NCBI GenBank assembly: GCA_032718475.1
Contig: JAUCBJ010006408.1
Coordinates: forward strand, 1-43,905
Length of the DNA stretch: 43,905 nt
Origin: Nemertoderma westbladi
Taxonomy: Eukaryota; Xenacoelomorpha; Nemertodermatida; Nemertodermatidae
Direction: 5' to 3'
Part shown: positions 1 to 11,569 of the stretch, in pieces
Numbering within the stretch: the stretch's first letter is position 1
How the letters are laid out: the number at the start of each line of letters is the position of its first letter
The notes under the pieces: generated by a model
Told to the model about the DNA's origin: nothing
Seen by the model: the letters and a program-made list of their open reading frames with translations, nothing else
Databases searched by the model: none
Program-made: the position numbers and the translations under genes

Positions 1-164
1 TGGAGAGGGATGAAATTTCGTTTGCATCGAAAGTCCTCCCCTATCTGTAATATTTTATAATATCTGTTATTTAGTTTCAAGTCCTTTTATTATTGTATTA
101 TTATTTTATTATTTCGCCTCTATAAAACTTTTAAAAGTTATTAAAATAGTAATTGCTTTTTTAG

Positions 165-222
165 GTCCCACGTTGGTGTAGTGGTTGCATTGCCGTGTGG
201 GTTCAATCCCCGCATGGGGGCC
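165..222 (+). repeat. tRNA-like SINE head, internally shortened
   Basis: The stretch has a box A-like motif (TGGTGTAGTGGTT) and a box B-like motif (GGTTCAATCCC) of an RNA polymerase III promoter. They are only about 15 bases apart, too close for a functional tRNA, and there is no anticodon arm. The 5' and 3' ends (GGTCCCACG, GCATGGGGGCC) are partly complementary. The best reading is the head of a tRNA-derived SINE or a decayed tRNA pseudogene. Confidence 0.5.
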
Positions 223-480
223 ATGGCAGTTTTCCATAAAGCCATACCGTTACCGCTACCGCTACTATTGCTACGTACGGAACCGGGAGCTATTGGACGT
301 GCTCGCCAAGGTCTAAATTTGTTAGACACTTTTTAAATTTGATATATAACTTTATTTATTTTTAAGTTGAGCCCGAACTGAACAGTCATAAATAAGCCAA
401 TTTTACTGTTATGCTAATAATTATGAATGCTATTGGATTTTAACTTTGTGCCTCTAAGTGCGAGCTATTTTTTCTGGGTC

Positions 481-1889
481 CAGTGTCTGACGATGATCGA
501 GCCCGGATTCAGGAAGATTTCAATAGAGTTTGTGGCGGAAAGATCCAGTTACCTTCAGCTGACCAACTGATTATGCTAGGGGCCCCAATCGGATCCGAGG
601 CTATAGAGTCCTGTCTGACTGACAAGATAAACGACTTGGCCTTGATTAGCGACCGGCTTCATCTCCTCGACAGCCACCATGGATTCTTCTTGCTTAGGAA
701 CTCTTTCGCAATGCCTCGCCTGCTATATTACCTCCGCTCTGCTCCATGTTTTTCGTTTCCCCAGCTTCTGGAAAGATATGACGATACACTGCGGTCTGTG
801 TTGGTGAAAATAGCAAACGTCGGAATCAATGACAGTTCGTGGATACAGGCCTGTTTATCAGCTCGTTCAGGTGGGTTGGGCCTAAGCTCAGCCATACAGC
901 TCGCCCCTTCTGCCTATCTGGCTTCTGAGGCTGCATGTGCTGAACTTACTGGCTGTCTTTTCACCGCCACTGCGCCTACTCCATCTCGAAACACCTTAAC
1001 TGATCACGCCTATGAGCTCTGGAAGAGATCGGTGGCCACCGATTGCGAGCAACCTTCAGAGTCCTCTGTAAACATGCAGAAGACTTGGACAAACCCGATC
1101 CACGAAGAGAACCTCGCATCACTTCGCCGCACCGCTTCTCCAAAGAATATCGCTCGACTAAACTCTTTAGATGACCCTGTCGCCGGTTGCTGGATAGACG
1201 CGCTACCATCGTCGTCGCAAGGTTTAAAGCTAACTGACAGTCAGCTCCGCATCTCAATCGCTACTCGACTAGGCTGTCGAGTCACAGAACAACACACATG
1301 CGCCAGATGTGGTAAGGAAGTCGATACCGAAGGCCTACATGGCCTGTCCTGCCAGAGGAGCTTGGGGCGGATTCCGTGCCGCACGGCGCTAAATGACATC
1401 ATAAAGCGCGCACTCTCCAGCTGTGGTGTTCCGTCCATCCTGGAGCCGCCAGGCCTCTGTCGAATGGACGGTAAACGCCCAGACGGCATGACCCTGATCC
1501 CTTGGTCGCGCGGTAAGTCCCTGACATGGGACGCGACGGTCGTAGACCCTCTAGCGCCCAGCCATCTCGCTACCAGTCTATCCACAGGAGGTCGTGTTGC
1601 CAAGGAGCAAGAAGAGACCAAATCCAGAAAGTACGAAGAACTAGTAGACCGAGGATACCTCTTCGCACCAGTAGCCTTCGAAACCCTTGGCCAGCCAGGA
1701 CCAGCAACAACCTCATTCCTGAAAGAGGTCGGCAGGAAGATTCGACAAGCAACACAGGAACCCCGGTCTCATCGATTCCTGCTGCAAAGACTCCTGATAG
1801 CCATCCTAATCGGCAACTCGGCCTCGATCCTAGGAACTGTAGACTCCACTAACAATAGCGGCCTCTTCGACATACTTGAAGAACATTAA
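481..1889 (+). CDS. 5'-truncated non-LTR retrotransposon polyprotein, C-terminal part with restriction-like endonuclease
   Basis: A 468-codon open frame that I read as the end of a retrotransposon polyprotein. Residues 20-90 look like the region after the reverse transcriptase palm: an LGAPIG motif, then a Leu-rich segment ending in PRLLYYLRSAP. A zinc-binding CCHC cluster follows at C273, C276, H286 and C290, then an R/C-rich segment and a KRPDG...WD motif (P333, D334, D350), which fits a PD-(D/E)XK restriction-like endonuclease of the R2 type. The conserved tail contains KYEELVDRGY and an F-x-P...FETLG block. No reverse transcriptase core precedes it, so the copy is 5'-truncated, as is usual after target-primed insertion. 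The frame has no stops, which suggests a young insertion. A second, interrupted copy lies on the minus strand at 25657-27960. The ATG used is simply the first in frame. The homology confirms that the frame is real, but the family name is inferred. Confidence 0.75.
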
Positions 1890-1914
1890 TAATTAATAAT
1901 TATTCAACATAAAT

Positions 1915-2145
1915 ACAAAACATTTAATTTAAATTTAGAATTTAAAATTTAAAATTTAAATTTTAAAATTTAAAATTTAAAATTTAAAATTTAAAATTTA
2001 AAATTTAAAATTTAAAATTTAAAATTTAAAATTTAAATTTTAAAATTTAAATTTTAAAATTTAAAATTTAAATTTAAAATTTAAAAGTAGAATCAATATT
2101 CTTAATTAAATTTAAATTTAAAATTTAAAAGCAGAATCAATATTC
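1915..2145. repeat. AT-only simple repeat (AAATTTAAAATTT-type)
   Basis: About 200 bp are built of alternating A and T runs (AAATTTAAAATTTAAAATTT...), followed by two copies of a short unit with GCAGAATCAATATTC or GTAGAATCAATATTC. It lies directly downstream of the retrotransposon stop codon and may represent its 3' end or an expanded tail. Confidence 0.85.
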
Positions 2146-4818
2146 TTAATTTTCTGAAACTAAAGAAACCGAATGTCCTAACATTCGTTTCTCAGTTAGT
2201 TTAACGGTTATGTCCTTGTCGTCCAAACCTTTGTTACTTTGTTTAACCGCTATATTCCAACACATTTCGTTATATAGACTTGAGGCACCTCCGCAGGGCT
2301 AATTGGATTGCAGGGAGTAGGAAATGCCCCCCCCCCACGTTTGGCCGCCACGTGCAGTAGGCCCGGACATGCCATGGCCATGGTGGTTAATACATCGTAT
2401 TCTACGCAGGCCTACCTATTGAATGTCAAGAAATCGCCGTGTAGACTGTACAGTCTGTGTAACGAGTTAACGAGTATCATAATAGCCCCCTTGCTTAGAC
2501 AATAGTCTATGCAGCAAGAGGAAATTGATAAGTACAGTAGGAAAGACTTGTATAGAGAGATGTGAGTGTAGGAAGTAAAGTTAGGCATGGGCGGGGCGGT
2601 TACATTAGGTAGGTTAAATATAATTTTCACTTCGCGCAGTTCGCACTAAAGCGTCTATCGATTATGTTGCCATTTTTGTTACTTGTCGTTTCCCACCCCC
2701 TCCTCCCTTGCAATCAATATTAAAACAGACCCCTGCGCCCCTGCGAATGTTTGATAGATTGATTGTTACCTATAAATAATATTCAAACAAAAAATAATTG
2801 TTCTTGTTCATAATTAATTATATTTATGGAATGATCTCTTTATTAGCTAGACCAAATGTAATCATAGTGAGTAAAACATTTAATTTGTAAAAGTTATAAA
2901 TAATTATGCTTACTACATGTACTTTATTTGCTTGCAAGTGCCCCATAAATATCTGATCCCTGCAATAATCTCTTTTAAACCAACGGCTCTATTTTGGGGA
3001 GCCAACCATGTCCGCCTGTCAATCACTCAGTGGGCTAGAAACCTGCGGCGTCATGAAAGATATTTCCAGATTGATGAAATTGAGCAGATTGAACAGATTG
3101 AAGAATGGACTTTAATTGAGAACATAACAGTACTGCATTTTTTGGAACGGCCATATCAGCTATTTCGATATTAAAATTAATTTATAAATTTGGAATCCTT
3201 GTAACGAAACCATTTCCTTGGTATCAACAAATCACACTAAGGACAAAGAATAATTGCGGTTCGAACTGTGACTGGTGCAATGTCTAATTACTTATTGAAC
3301 AATAATAGATTTTAATAATTATAATAAAAATATTTAACAATAAAATTACATATTGTACGCTAAATAAAACACGTTATTTACCTTTTCGCCCCTCGATCTG
3401 ACTTATTTACCTCCCTCGCTGCGCTCGGTCGGTAAATAACAGATGTCGGGACGAACGGTAAATAAACCATATTTTATTTACCGTAATTCTTTACTTTTTA
3501 CTTCCTCCCTATATTTACTTTATTTTTCGATGCTTGCGGTGAGGGATATCGTTTCATTTTTTGAGGCTTTACACAGGAGGTATAACTAATTAACATTACA
3601 GTAAAAGTGATCAAAATTCTGTTTTTATTTTGAGGAAAGCTTTTAAGTAAATTACCTAAATTATGATACAGACGTACTGAATTTGCCGTCGCAAAATATT
3701 TTTGGCGCCTAACTTTCGTCTCAGCCATCATTGTCAATTAATAGTCCATTAGCTCCACTAGCCACTGTGTAACACAAACTGAAATCTCACATAATGAGAA
3801 AAAAATAACCCAAAATTTAAACAAACAATTTATGAAGATAAAGGCTTGCAAGTTAACTGAGCAGAATGTGAAACAAACTTCAGATATGTTCTGCAGAAGG
3901 AAAGAGGGCGGAGGTGGGTGTTATCATTCGAATAATATTTATTCGCCACTCAACTGGAACAATTATGTCAAATCAAGGTTAATAAAAAGTTACTGATAAT
4001 TATATCACAAAATCTAATAACTCTCTCGAGTTTTCTGTTTGTTATATTATTTTACGGAATGCCGGCCTACCGCCTATTAGTATATCAGTCCCTGGCAGTA
4101 GATAATGTTATAGAGCTGATAAACTCAAACAGTATGGCAAATAGTTCACTATGTCTCAATGCTGTTCTTGCAACCGCAAAACATGCTCGTGAATAGGGAA
4201 TGCGTTTGTGTGAGCAAATATCAACATTGAACGAACCAAGCCTCACAAATCGATGCAGTAATATGCCAGATGACAATACTGCCATCGCAATCGTAATCAA
4301 CCGAGAACTTGTTATTGGATAATTAGTAAGTTCAGTGACAAATACAATTATGTTGACCTTGATGCGATGATTGCGGATGGCTATAACCCATAATATAGTT
4401 CTATGTCACTCTTGGGCAACTTCTTGTTCACTCTCACTCAAACAATGGGATAGTCATTTCCATGCCATCTGGGACAATTTCCAACTACAATTATTGGGCA
4501 ACTTGTAACTTGAAACTTGTATCATCAGTCACTACAATTTCTGTCAATGAATTTAACCAATTTGTAAGCCTCTTATAAGTTTGACTTTACTAAACTTGTA
4601 ACTTGTAACACTATGCAAAGGCTCCACCATGTTTAATAGTGTAACGTATGTCAAAGAATAGCACTCTACATAAAAATAAATAAAAGTAAAGTTATTTGTT
4701 GAACGTAAAAAACGAAATACAGAGGCACGAAGACTCGTCTCTGTTGCCATAATATAAGGAAAGGAGAACACACTCTACTCACAACACTTTCTAACCCATT
4801 TCTGGGTGGCTTGATACG
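2146..4818. other. Intergenic stretch without supported genes
   Basis: AT-rich unique-looking DNA. I see no reading frame with recognisable domains. It contains a short C run near 2327 and the imperfect palindrome annotated separately at 3370-3482. It lies downstream of the predicted last exon of the C2-domain gene and may hold its 3' untranslated region. Confidence 0.5.
3370..3482. repeat. Imperfect nested inverted repeat built on TTATTTACC
   Basis: TTATTTACC occurs as inverted pairs: an inner hairpin (TTATTTACC near 3400, GGTAAATAA near 3431) sits within outer arms that start with TTATTTACC near 3373 and end with GGTAAATAA near 3458. The outer arms stay alignable for about 25 bp (..TCGCCCCTCGATCTG versus the complement of CAGATGTCGGGACGA). 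It could be a small foldback element or MITE remnant. Confidence 0.5.
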
Positions 4819-5043
4819 TCATTTACTAACCATGGGTTGATAGAAAGGCACCAAATTTAACCAGATTTCTTTACCGATTGCCAGATTGTCTAGACTGAGT
4901 TCACCTAAGGACAGATGACACATCCCGCTGGGCCGTTTCCTTGTTGCCCCATCAACAGCAATTATAAACAGCTCTAACCTGTATTTTGGAAGCGATTCCA
5001 ACTTCAATTTTTTCGAAGTGAACATTTCGTTGAATTTAGGATT
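4819..5043 (-). CDS. C2-domain gene, predicted last exon (second half of the C2 domain)
   Basis: On the minus strand an acceptor (ATATATATTTTAG) is followed by 74 codons and a TGA. The first residues, NPKFNEMF, match the NPxFNExF signature at the middle of C2 domains, and GMCHLSLGELSL...WLNLVPF fits the last two C2 beta strands. The exon begins in phase 0, matching the phase-0 end of the exon at 6569-6816. Only one Asp remains in the segment that would form calcium-binding loop 3 (AVDGATRKRPSGM), so this C2 domain is probably calcium-independent. Translation would stop seven residues past the domain. Alternatively a GTTAGT donor just before the stop (near 4827) could splice onward. C2 domains of this layout occur in synaptotagmin-like, rabphilin and RIM proteins at membranes, but I cannot choose between them. 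Confidence 0.6.
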   Translation of the reverse strand, partial: NPKFNEMFTSKKLKLESLPKYRLELFIIAVDGATRKRPSGMCHLSLGELSLDNLAIGKEIWLNLVPFYQPMVSK

Positions 5044-5130
5044 CTAAAATATATATGAATATATACGAAAACGGCCACTAAAACAGCACCTTGGTATTTT
5101 TGTTTTCATTCACACAGCTTTAACCCTGAC

Positions 5131-5594
5131 TTAGCAAATCTTACCCAACTCAAACAGACTACAGTGGCGAAGAATTAAGTTAAGGCTTCATTCCCCTAAC
5201 AGGCAGTATTCTGACAATATACAGGAGGTTATCAACCAGCAGGTTGATGTCATCAATGATGTCAATGACATCAGGCAATCGATCAACTTGCTTACAGGGC
5301 GGAAAAGCCAACCAACCACCAAGGTTAAGGCAGAATTACCAGCCGATCGCCACAATGGTTGCTTAGCAAATCTTACCCAACTCAAACAGACTACAGTGGC
5401 GAAGAATTAAGTTAAGGCTTCATTCCCCTAACAGGCAGTATTCTGACAATATACAGGAGGTTATCAACCAGCAGGTTGATGTCATCAATGATGTCAATGA
5501 CATCAGGCAATCGATCAACTTGCTTACAGGGCGGAAAAGCCAACCAACCACCAAGGTTAAGGCAGAATCACCAGCCGATCGCCACAATGGTTGG
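5131..5594. repeat. 232-bp tandem duplication
   Basis: The segment starting TTAGCAAATCTTACCC at 5131 is repeated head to tail from 5363. I see only one clear difference between the copies (GAATTACC versus GAATCACC), so the duplication is recent compared with the divergence of the retrotransposon fragment it lies in. Confidence 0.9.
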
Positions 5595-5800
5595 CCCACT
5601 TTGAAAAGCTCCTCAATAATGACAGGGTCTTTTACTTCTACTTTATAGAAGTAAAAGTGTCCGAGTCTGTACTCCCAGATATTCCCAATGGCGATATCTC
5701 CTTTGCTGAAATGAAGGCTGCTGCAAAGAGCATTAAAACCAATCGTCCCAGCCCAGTGGAGTAGATGGTGCGCCCCCCTGAGGTCTTTTAGAATAGAATA
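5131..5800 (+). pseudogene. RTE-like retrotransposon fragment inside an intron of the C2-domain gene
   Basis: The sequence closely matches the endonuclease-to-reverse-transcriptase linker of the larger element at about 14506-14945 (shared blocks such as AAAAGCCAACCAACCACC and AAGGCTGCTGCAAAGAGC). It is truncated at both ends and frameshifted. Its first 232 bp are duplicated in tandem. It lies between the two C2 exons (5043 and 6569), in the opposite orientation to the gene. Confidence 0.8.
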
Positions 5801-6568
5801 GTAATAGTACCCAACCTTGTTTGCTGGTAATTTTAGACTTATTATAATTATATAATATTATATCTATCTAAAACCTCTGAAGTCCTCTGATATGAAGAAA
5901 TTAACATACCGATAAATATCGAGGTCTAACTAATTATTGTGTTTAAAGTCAATCACTCATTGTTTTTTCGAACAAATCAACTTTGTCTTTTGCTTTACAT
6001 AGTCACTATTTTACTTCTAAAATCCATTTTGAATGGACTGTGAATAATTAGCAACAACTTGCGTATATAGACCCTGGGATCTAAATTATACAGGAACAAA
6101 CGACCCTCAGTCATATAATACGATTTGATACGTGTAAAGTTTATTGAGACACTAAAAGGTAAACACTACACTACACAACAGTACTACATACCACTCACAT
6201 TATATATTTTTTATTGAATCCGACAATAACTTATTATCTCTTACAAAATTATTGGAATCAATAAACTGGTTGCCTACTATACGGGTAGATCGTGATCTAA
6301 ACCAAAAAAACCTCGTTTTATTAAATTAAAGTTGTATTGATTCATTGAACACCAACTACTAACAAGGGACTTAATTAAATTAAATTAAATTGGGTTTTTT
6401 TAACCGCGGAATCAATACACTACACTTCAATCTAATGTAGTGAGCAAACACGTCGATGTCTTTGCTTAAGTAGAATAAAGGATATGAGAAATAGTCATGT
6501 CATAGTAGTGATATGAGCAACAAATTAAAAATACGATTTCTAACATTACGATTATTATTTAAACTTAC

Positions 6569-6816
6569 TTTATTTATTCGCGTTTTTGTTTTAAATGCAC
6601 AGATTTTATCGGGTTGCAGACAACCTTTAACACAGGACTTTATCGGACTGCCTGGGCTGTAACACTTAAATTCTAGATCTATGGCTTCGATTACTTCTAT
6701 CTGGAGTTTTCCTTCAAAGTACTGCAACGCTACTTTGAGCTGACCGACCGAATTAGACGGCGTTACATAAGTGGCATTGGGATTGCATTCCTTGGCTGCC
6801 AGATAACTTGTGAAAT
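6569..6816 (-). CDS. C2-domain gene, internal exon (first half of the C2 domain)
   Basis: A 248-base exon is bounded on the minus strand by a good acceptor (TTATATTTTTCAG) and a consensus donor (GTAAGTTT). It starts with two bases completing a split codon and ends in phase 0. The peptide contains GQLKVALQY..GKLQIEVIEAIDL, the first two strands of a C2 domain, then VKGCLQPDK and KTKTRINK, matching the usual (Y)VKxYLLPDK...KRKTK block. The Asp residues that normally bind calcium in loop 1 (SDPYVK) are replaced (PIKSCVK). The exon joins in frame to 4819-5043 and, through the split codon, to 8182-8372. The intron between this exon and the next holds a retrotransposon fragment. Confidence 0.65.
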
Positions 6817-7924
6817 CTGAAAAATATAATGGAAAAATAGAAATACCCTTCTCTGGTATGGTGTGCACAAATCGAAAGGTAGTCCGAAAGAAAGATGTTA
6901 AATTGAAATAATTGAAATAATTCCACAGTGATTCGCTATACATAATATAATTTACAATATCACACAACTAGTGTCAAATCACAATGTGCTGTTAATTTGA
7001 CCTCACTTGCCAATCACATTAATTGTCAGTTAAATATAAGTGGAAGAAATGAGCATTGAAGCGTCAGGGGACAGTAGTGGCTGAATTTTTGGCCCACCGC
7101 TGAAAAGAGCTAAGAACCTGCAATGTTGAAACCTTAACAAGCTCATACTTCACAGTGTGATTACGGTATCACCTTCACATCGAATTGTACCTTTACTTCC
7201 ATAACCCAATGTTCTTTCGCTGGTGGTTTGTGGTACATGCAACAATTGAATCGAATGTGCTTTGTGGATATGGTTTGGATGATTGAGGCTTTTCTTGCGG
7301 TGAACCCTAGGCCTATTGGTAGCGATTCACTGAATTTAAATTAAGCCGCTATTACATTGGAGTCAAGCAGTGAACCATTAATATAAACGATATTATGTGA
7401 TGCAGCTACTGATGTTGTTAATCATTGCATATCCAGTTCAGATGTCTGATTATATCAACATCAAAAAGTTGGTAGCTTTTCTTGTCTCCTTTATCTGTAA
7501 TCGCAGCCAATTTCTGGTCACCCTAAAAATTACTTATCTTGATTAAATAATTATTCTCAATGTAATTCATTGGATAATATAATTAATTAAATGAAATGGA
7601 GTTGAGCTTGAATGCAATGGTAAAAAGCAATGGAAAATAGTTATATTTTTATAAGTCGTTTAAAAAAATGGACGATGGCATCATTTATGCGCTTCGGTCC
7701 ATATGACCTCTTCTACAGTGCGCTAACAGATTCATCAAACGTCCCAGATATTCATTGCCTAGCTCATTTAGACCCGTAATATCGAACGACAGTTGTCAAT
7801 CTTAAGTTGTATTTTCCTATCTCTAAAAGCGGATCTAATCATCCCGGAGTCGCATAGTCCATCGTTTTACTTTATGGCCTGTGATTTACTAGTTTTGGAT
7901 AAGAGATAAAAAAACTGTGATAAT

Positions 7925-8003
7925 GTCGGGGTGGTGGCAGAATCTGTTAGCGCGCTGCTGAAGAGTGTACCGTATTCCGCTGGTTCAACCCCCACTGGCG
8001 TCC
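7925..8003 (+). repeat. tRNA-derived SINE head
   Basis: The stretch carries a box A-like sequence (GGCAGAATCTGTTAGCGCGC) and a box B (GGTTCAACCCC) at tRNA-like spacing, ending in a T run. The T arm does not pair well, so I call it a SINE or tRNA pseudogene rather than a tRNA gene. It lies in the intron between exons 8182-8372 and 6569-6816 of the C2-domain gene, on the opposite strand. Confidence 0.55.
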
Positions 8004-8181
8004 TTTTTTTCTCCACAACTGAACAAAAACCATATTTATGTGAACATAATTATACACAAAACGTTCAGTGAGAATATACATTTTATACTTAGTCGGGACG
8101 TGGCTCAGATTTAACTTTCTATAATTATTAATTAATAATAACTGTAAAATGTAATAATGTGAATAATCAGATAAACCTCAC

Positions 8182-8372
8182 CTGAAAAGGTGTGTGTAGC
8201 TGCAGGATGGGTTATCTTTGTTCTGGTGCCGTTCGTATTAGGGGTTTTACACTGGGTTCCAGTAGTTGCGGTTAGTTGTTCTTGTTTTTGGTTCAGCTGT
8301 TTGCTGCGTAACAATGGGGCTAACAGCGGGGAGTTGTCATTGGTTACACTGTCTGGAGTTCCAGTGTCGTTG
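8182..8372 (-). CDS. C2-domain gene, internal exon encoding a Ser/Thr/Pro/Asn-rich linker
   Basis: A 191-base exon on the minus strand has an acceptor ending TTCCTCCTAG and a donor GTGAGG. One base completes a split codon, 63 codons follow, and one base remains. That final G joins AT from exon 6569-6816 to give an Asp codon. The peptide is rich in N, T, P, Q and S (for example NDTGTPDSVTNDNSPLLAP) and has no recognisable fold. It looks like the flexible linker that precedes a C2 domain. The assignment rests on matched splice sites and phases plus an open frame, not on homology. Confidence 0.5.
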
Positions 8373-9573
8373 CTAGGAGGAATATAATTTTTTTACAAGA
8401 CAAACAATAAACTTCTAGGCAACAACAGCTCAAATACTATTCATAGTTGTCGCATTCGATCAAACAATGAGTTATGATTCTTTGTCCTTTTCAAGTGCAT
8501 TGTATTGTGTTGTGTTTATTTAGACCACCTTCCTAGATGCATTGTACTGCACGCATATGATTCTGTTTGTATTTTTGTTGAGTACAGGTTAGACATTTCG
8601 GCGTTGGCCTGAGTAATATAAATAACACCATTCATTATTCACACCTCTTCTGTCCTGTACTGCATAGCATTAGTGAAATAACAATGTTAGACATCTGAGA
8701 AAAACCCCTACAGGAGTTAAATATTATCAGAAAGAAGTAAGAGCTGATTCCTTTGTTAAAGTTTCAATATAGTTGATATATATATAGTTTCAATATAGCG
8801 ATATTTCAAGATCTTCACTAGCAGTGAATCCAATTATGAGTGTTCCGACATTTTGGTTGATCAGATAAAAACGAATGTTGATTACTGTATTTTTCGAACA
8901 TAATTAACCCTTCGAAGCATGGGTTGACAAATTTGGCTATATTTTCCACCGGGGAAAGAGTATGTTATAAAAAAATGATAAAAATGAACGTTTCATGCAA
9001 AAATGCCTTTTATTTTCGTACCATTGCCATTCCCTTGCTATTGATTAGAGACATCAAATTTCAAAAGTATCAAAATCTTTTACAGCATGATGGCACAACA
9101 ATATTTAGTGTAGTGTATCTGTATAGTATCAACTAAACAGGATAGCTGTCAATTGCAGATAAATGTTATAATACAGATAAAAATTGCACTGACTGCAATG
9201 TTTATGAAATAAATGAAAACAACTACATAAAGCTGCATAAAGTTACGCTTGAAAATCTCATTTTCAAGAAATTTAATAATTGAAGAACATTTTTCACAGG
9301 AAGAAAAATAAATTTTTAGGAAGGGTAAATTTTTTTATGCTGTTTGCAATCATAAACCTCAGGCTCTTTCTATGGTAAGGGGGCCAGTGGCTTGTTTGAA
9401 CAAGACAAGATAAAACAAGACTATGTGACCGGGTGGGTGTTGAGATGCCATTTAATTACCTCGGCTTTCGTAGATGTGACGTCTGCGGATATTGCAGACA
9501 AAATGGCAGGCCATGGTGTAGCAACGAGTGCTATTCGGACCACATTCAACTTCTTTTATAATATTAAACTAAC

Positions 9574-9691
9574 AGTTTTCTAGCTCGTTGTCTTGGTTTC
9601 CACTTCTCTGGGGAAGACTTGTGCCGGTCTGGAGTTTCAATTATATCCGTGTTAACATAGTCATTCATTTGGGAAGCCGATAAGCTATGAT
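9574..9691 (-). CDS. C2-domain gene, upstream linker exon
   Basis: A 118-base candidate exon on the minus strand has an acceptor with a pyrimidine-rich tract (CTTTCTATTGCAG) and a GTTAGT donor. It contributes two bases, 38 codons and two bases. The trailing CT plus the first C of exon 8182-8372 makes a Leu codon, so the phases agree. The peptide is charged and polar (DIIETPDRHKSSPEKWKPRQ, ending in RARK) and could be phosphorylated or bind a partner, but no domain is recognised. Exons further upstream, with an end in phase 1, were not found. Confidence 0.45.
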
Positions 9692-9805
9692 CTGCAATAG
9701 AAAGCCTGTCTGTGGTTTGGAAAGTTTATATATATTGTTGTTTTAAAACGTACAAGATCTCTAATATAACTTTTTGTTGGGCACAGCTTTTGCAAAGTCG
9801 GCAAT

Positions 9806-9881
9806 GACGTCCAGGTGGGATCGAACTTGTGACCTCCGCGTTGGAAATCTGACGCTCTAACCATTCAGCTAGCTGCTCAGG
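9806..9881 (-). repeat. tRNA-derived SINE head or tRNA pseudogene
   Basis: Read on the minus strand, the stretch has a D-arm or box A (GCTGAATGGTTAGAGCG), an anticodon-like arm with TTCCAA, and a T-arm with box B (GTTCGATCCC). The length and spacing (about 75 bases) are tRNA-like. The anticodon stem has mismatches and no CCA-proximal pairing is clear. It lies just upstream of the first detected exon of the C2-domain gene. Confidence 0.55.
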
Positions 9882-10204
9882 TAAAAGATAAACCTGAAAA
9901 TACTATCTAATACTTTGTATGTCCGCAATTTACCTCCCCATGTCCTCCCATCTGTCAATACTATCATATGATGCCTCTGTGCTCAACCCTACCGTACTTA
10001 GCCTTCTTTAACCACTCGCTACAATGAAAGAGTAGTGTATATTGTCCCTCCCCCCTGAACAGCTTTGCTTACAGTCTGAGAAAGAGAGAGAGAGTAATCC
10101 CAGCCCCTAAATGTCATTATTAACCTATAAACATTTGTACGGTCCATTGCTTTAAATTCAATCAGCTGGCCTCCAACCTAACATAGCAGTGAGTAGCAAC
10201 CTTA

Positions 10205-10460
10205 TAGATATTCCCATAGGATCCACTGGGAAGAGCTATTCAGCTGACGAGGTAGTACATTACAAACTAACACTTGAAGTTTGCTTGCCGTCTGGGATAG
10301 AGTGAGAGTGTAATAAACTTGGCAAGAAATATACTCCTCTGCAGTTTCGGTCTATTCATTTAATAGTAGTAGTAGCTTACTAGGCCCTCATCAGTTGTTG
10401 TATTCTATCATTGAGTCTGTGGCAATTTTCATTTTTTTTCGTGTTTTGTCAAAACATATT
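10205..10460. repeat. Dispersed repeat, copy 1 (related to 16625-16865)
   Basis: The stretch shares a colinear series of blocks with 16625-16865: TGGGAAGAG.TATTCAGCTGA, GTTTGCTT.C.GTCTGG, a GAGTGA.A.TGTAATA-like block, and near the end TATCATTG followed by GGCAATTTTC and CGTGTTTTG. Both copies end in AT-rich sequence. The family was not recognised. Confidence 0.6.
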
Positions 10461-11569
10461 ACATACATACAATACATACATGCAGAATACTTTCACAGTA
10501 ATAAACCCTAACGGTTTTCTAATAATTAAGATTTCGAGGAGAGATAATTAAGGATGTGTTAATGAGGAATATAGATGAATGACCTTGACTAACCTGTAAC
10601 AACACTAGAGAGGGGAGCGTTCTCTCTGACAACTTTGGTACGAGTGTATTCGTTGTTAGATGTTGACATTATCGATAATGTACTAAGTATTTGAATCAGC
10701 AAATAAATAATCATTTGATATAAGCCGATATACTAGAATTGTAAGTAATGTAAAATAACATATATATATACACCATGTCCCGTAATAAAGTGTCATTTTC
10801 TGATGACACGGACCCCCCCCCCCCCCCAGATTTTTCTACAAATCTTTATCATATTGCTTGAAATTTGAAACACAACTAGTTCAACTCACCGTCGATGACC
10901 CCATGAAACCGGGATTTTTTATTTTGACTTTATTTTTTTATAAGCGTTTTGAAAAAGTGTCTTTTGCGAAATTGCACCCTCCGTATCGTGGCCATTCTTC
11001 ACATTAGTCGTAATGTTTTCATATCATTAAAAAGCTTGCGTTGCAAGGATTCCAAATATGTAACAATATCTGAATTTCGTTGAGAAATTGCTGAGATATA
11101 GACGTTCAATGATATGATTAAGCAGCACAACCTGACTGGCGAAATATATATATAGAAACAAATGTTAAACCAGTCTCCTATCAAAAATGAAACCTACATA
11201 CAAATAAACACTTTAATAACTGCACGAATAACTATCCTATATATTAGAAAATACAGGACTTTTTGTCCGCCGAAAGGGGTAAGTCTACATACTAAATTTA
11301 ATAAAAATAAAGGGTTTCAGGATTTAAACACTGTAACCAGGGAAACTCAGCTCCATCATCAGCAGTGTAAAGTGAGTCCCTAACCCTATCTTAATACAGC
11401 ACTGTACCAATTGACCAAGAAATAGGAAATGTAACCAAAAATAGTGAAATACAGAAAAAAAACAAATCAGACAGAAAGTAGATATAGATGAAACCCAAAG
11501 TCTGATACCAGTAAAGCCTAAAATACGGCTCATGGACGAAATAGCGGAACATACCAGGGACCTTAGAAT

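Noticed and set aside
4058-4321. Plus-strand stretch AVDNVIELINSNSMANSSLC... with one in-frame TAG, and an open minus frame over the same DNA
   Set aside because: Both look somewhat protein-like, but there are no splice sites, recognisable domain or homologous copy in the window to decide between them.
10850-10905. Possible minus-strand exon ending at a GTGAGT donor near 10884
   Set aside because: The upstream sequence has no sustained open frame of plausible composition and looks like non-coding repeat DNA.
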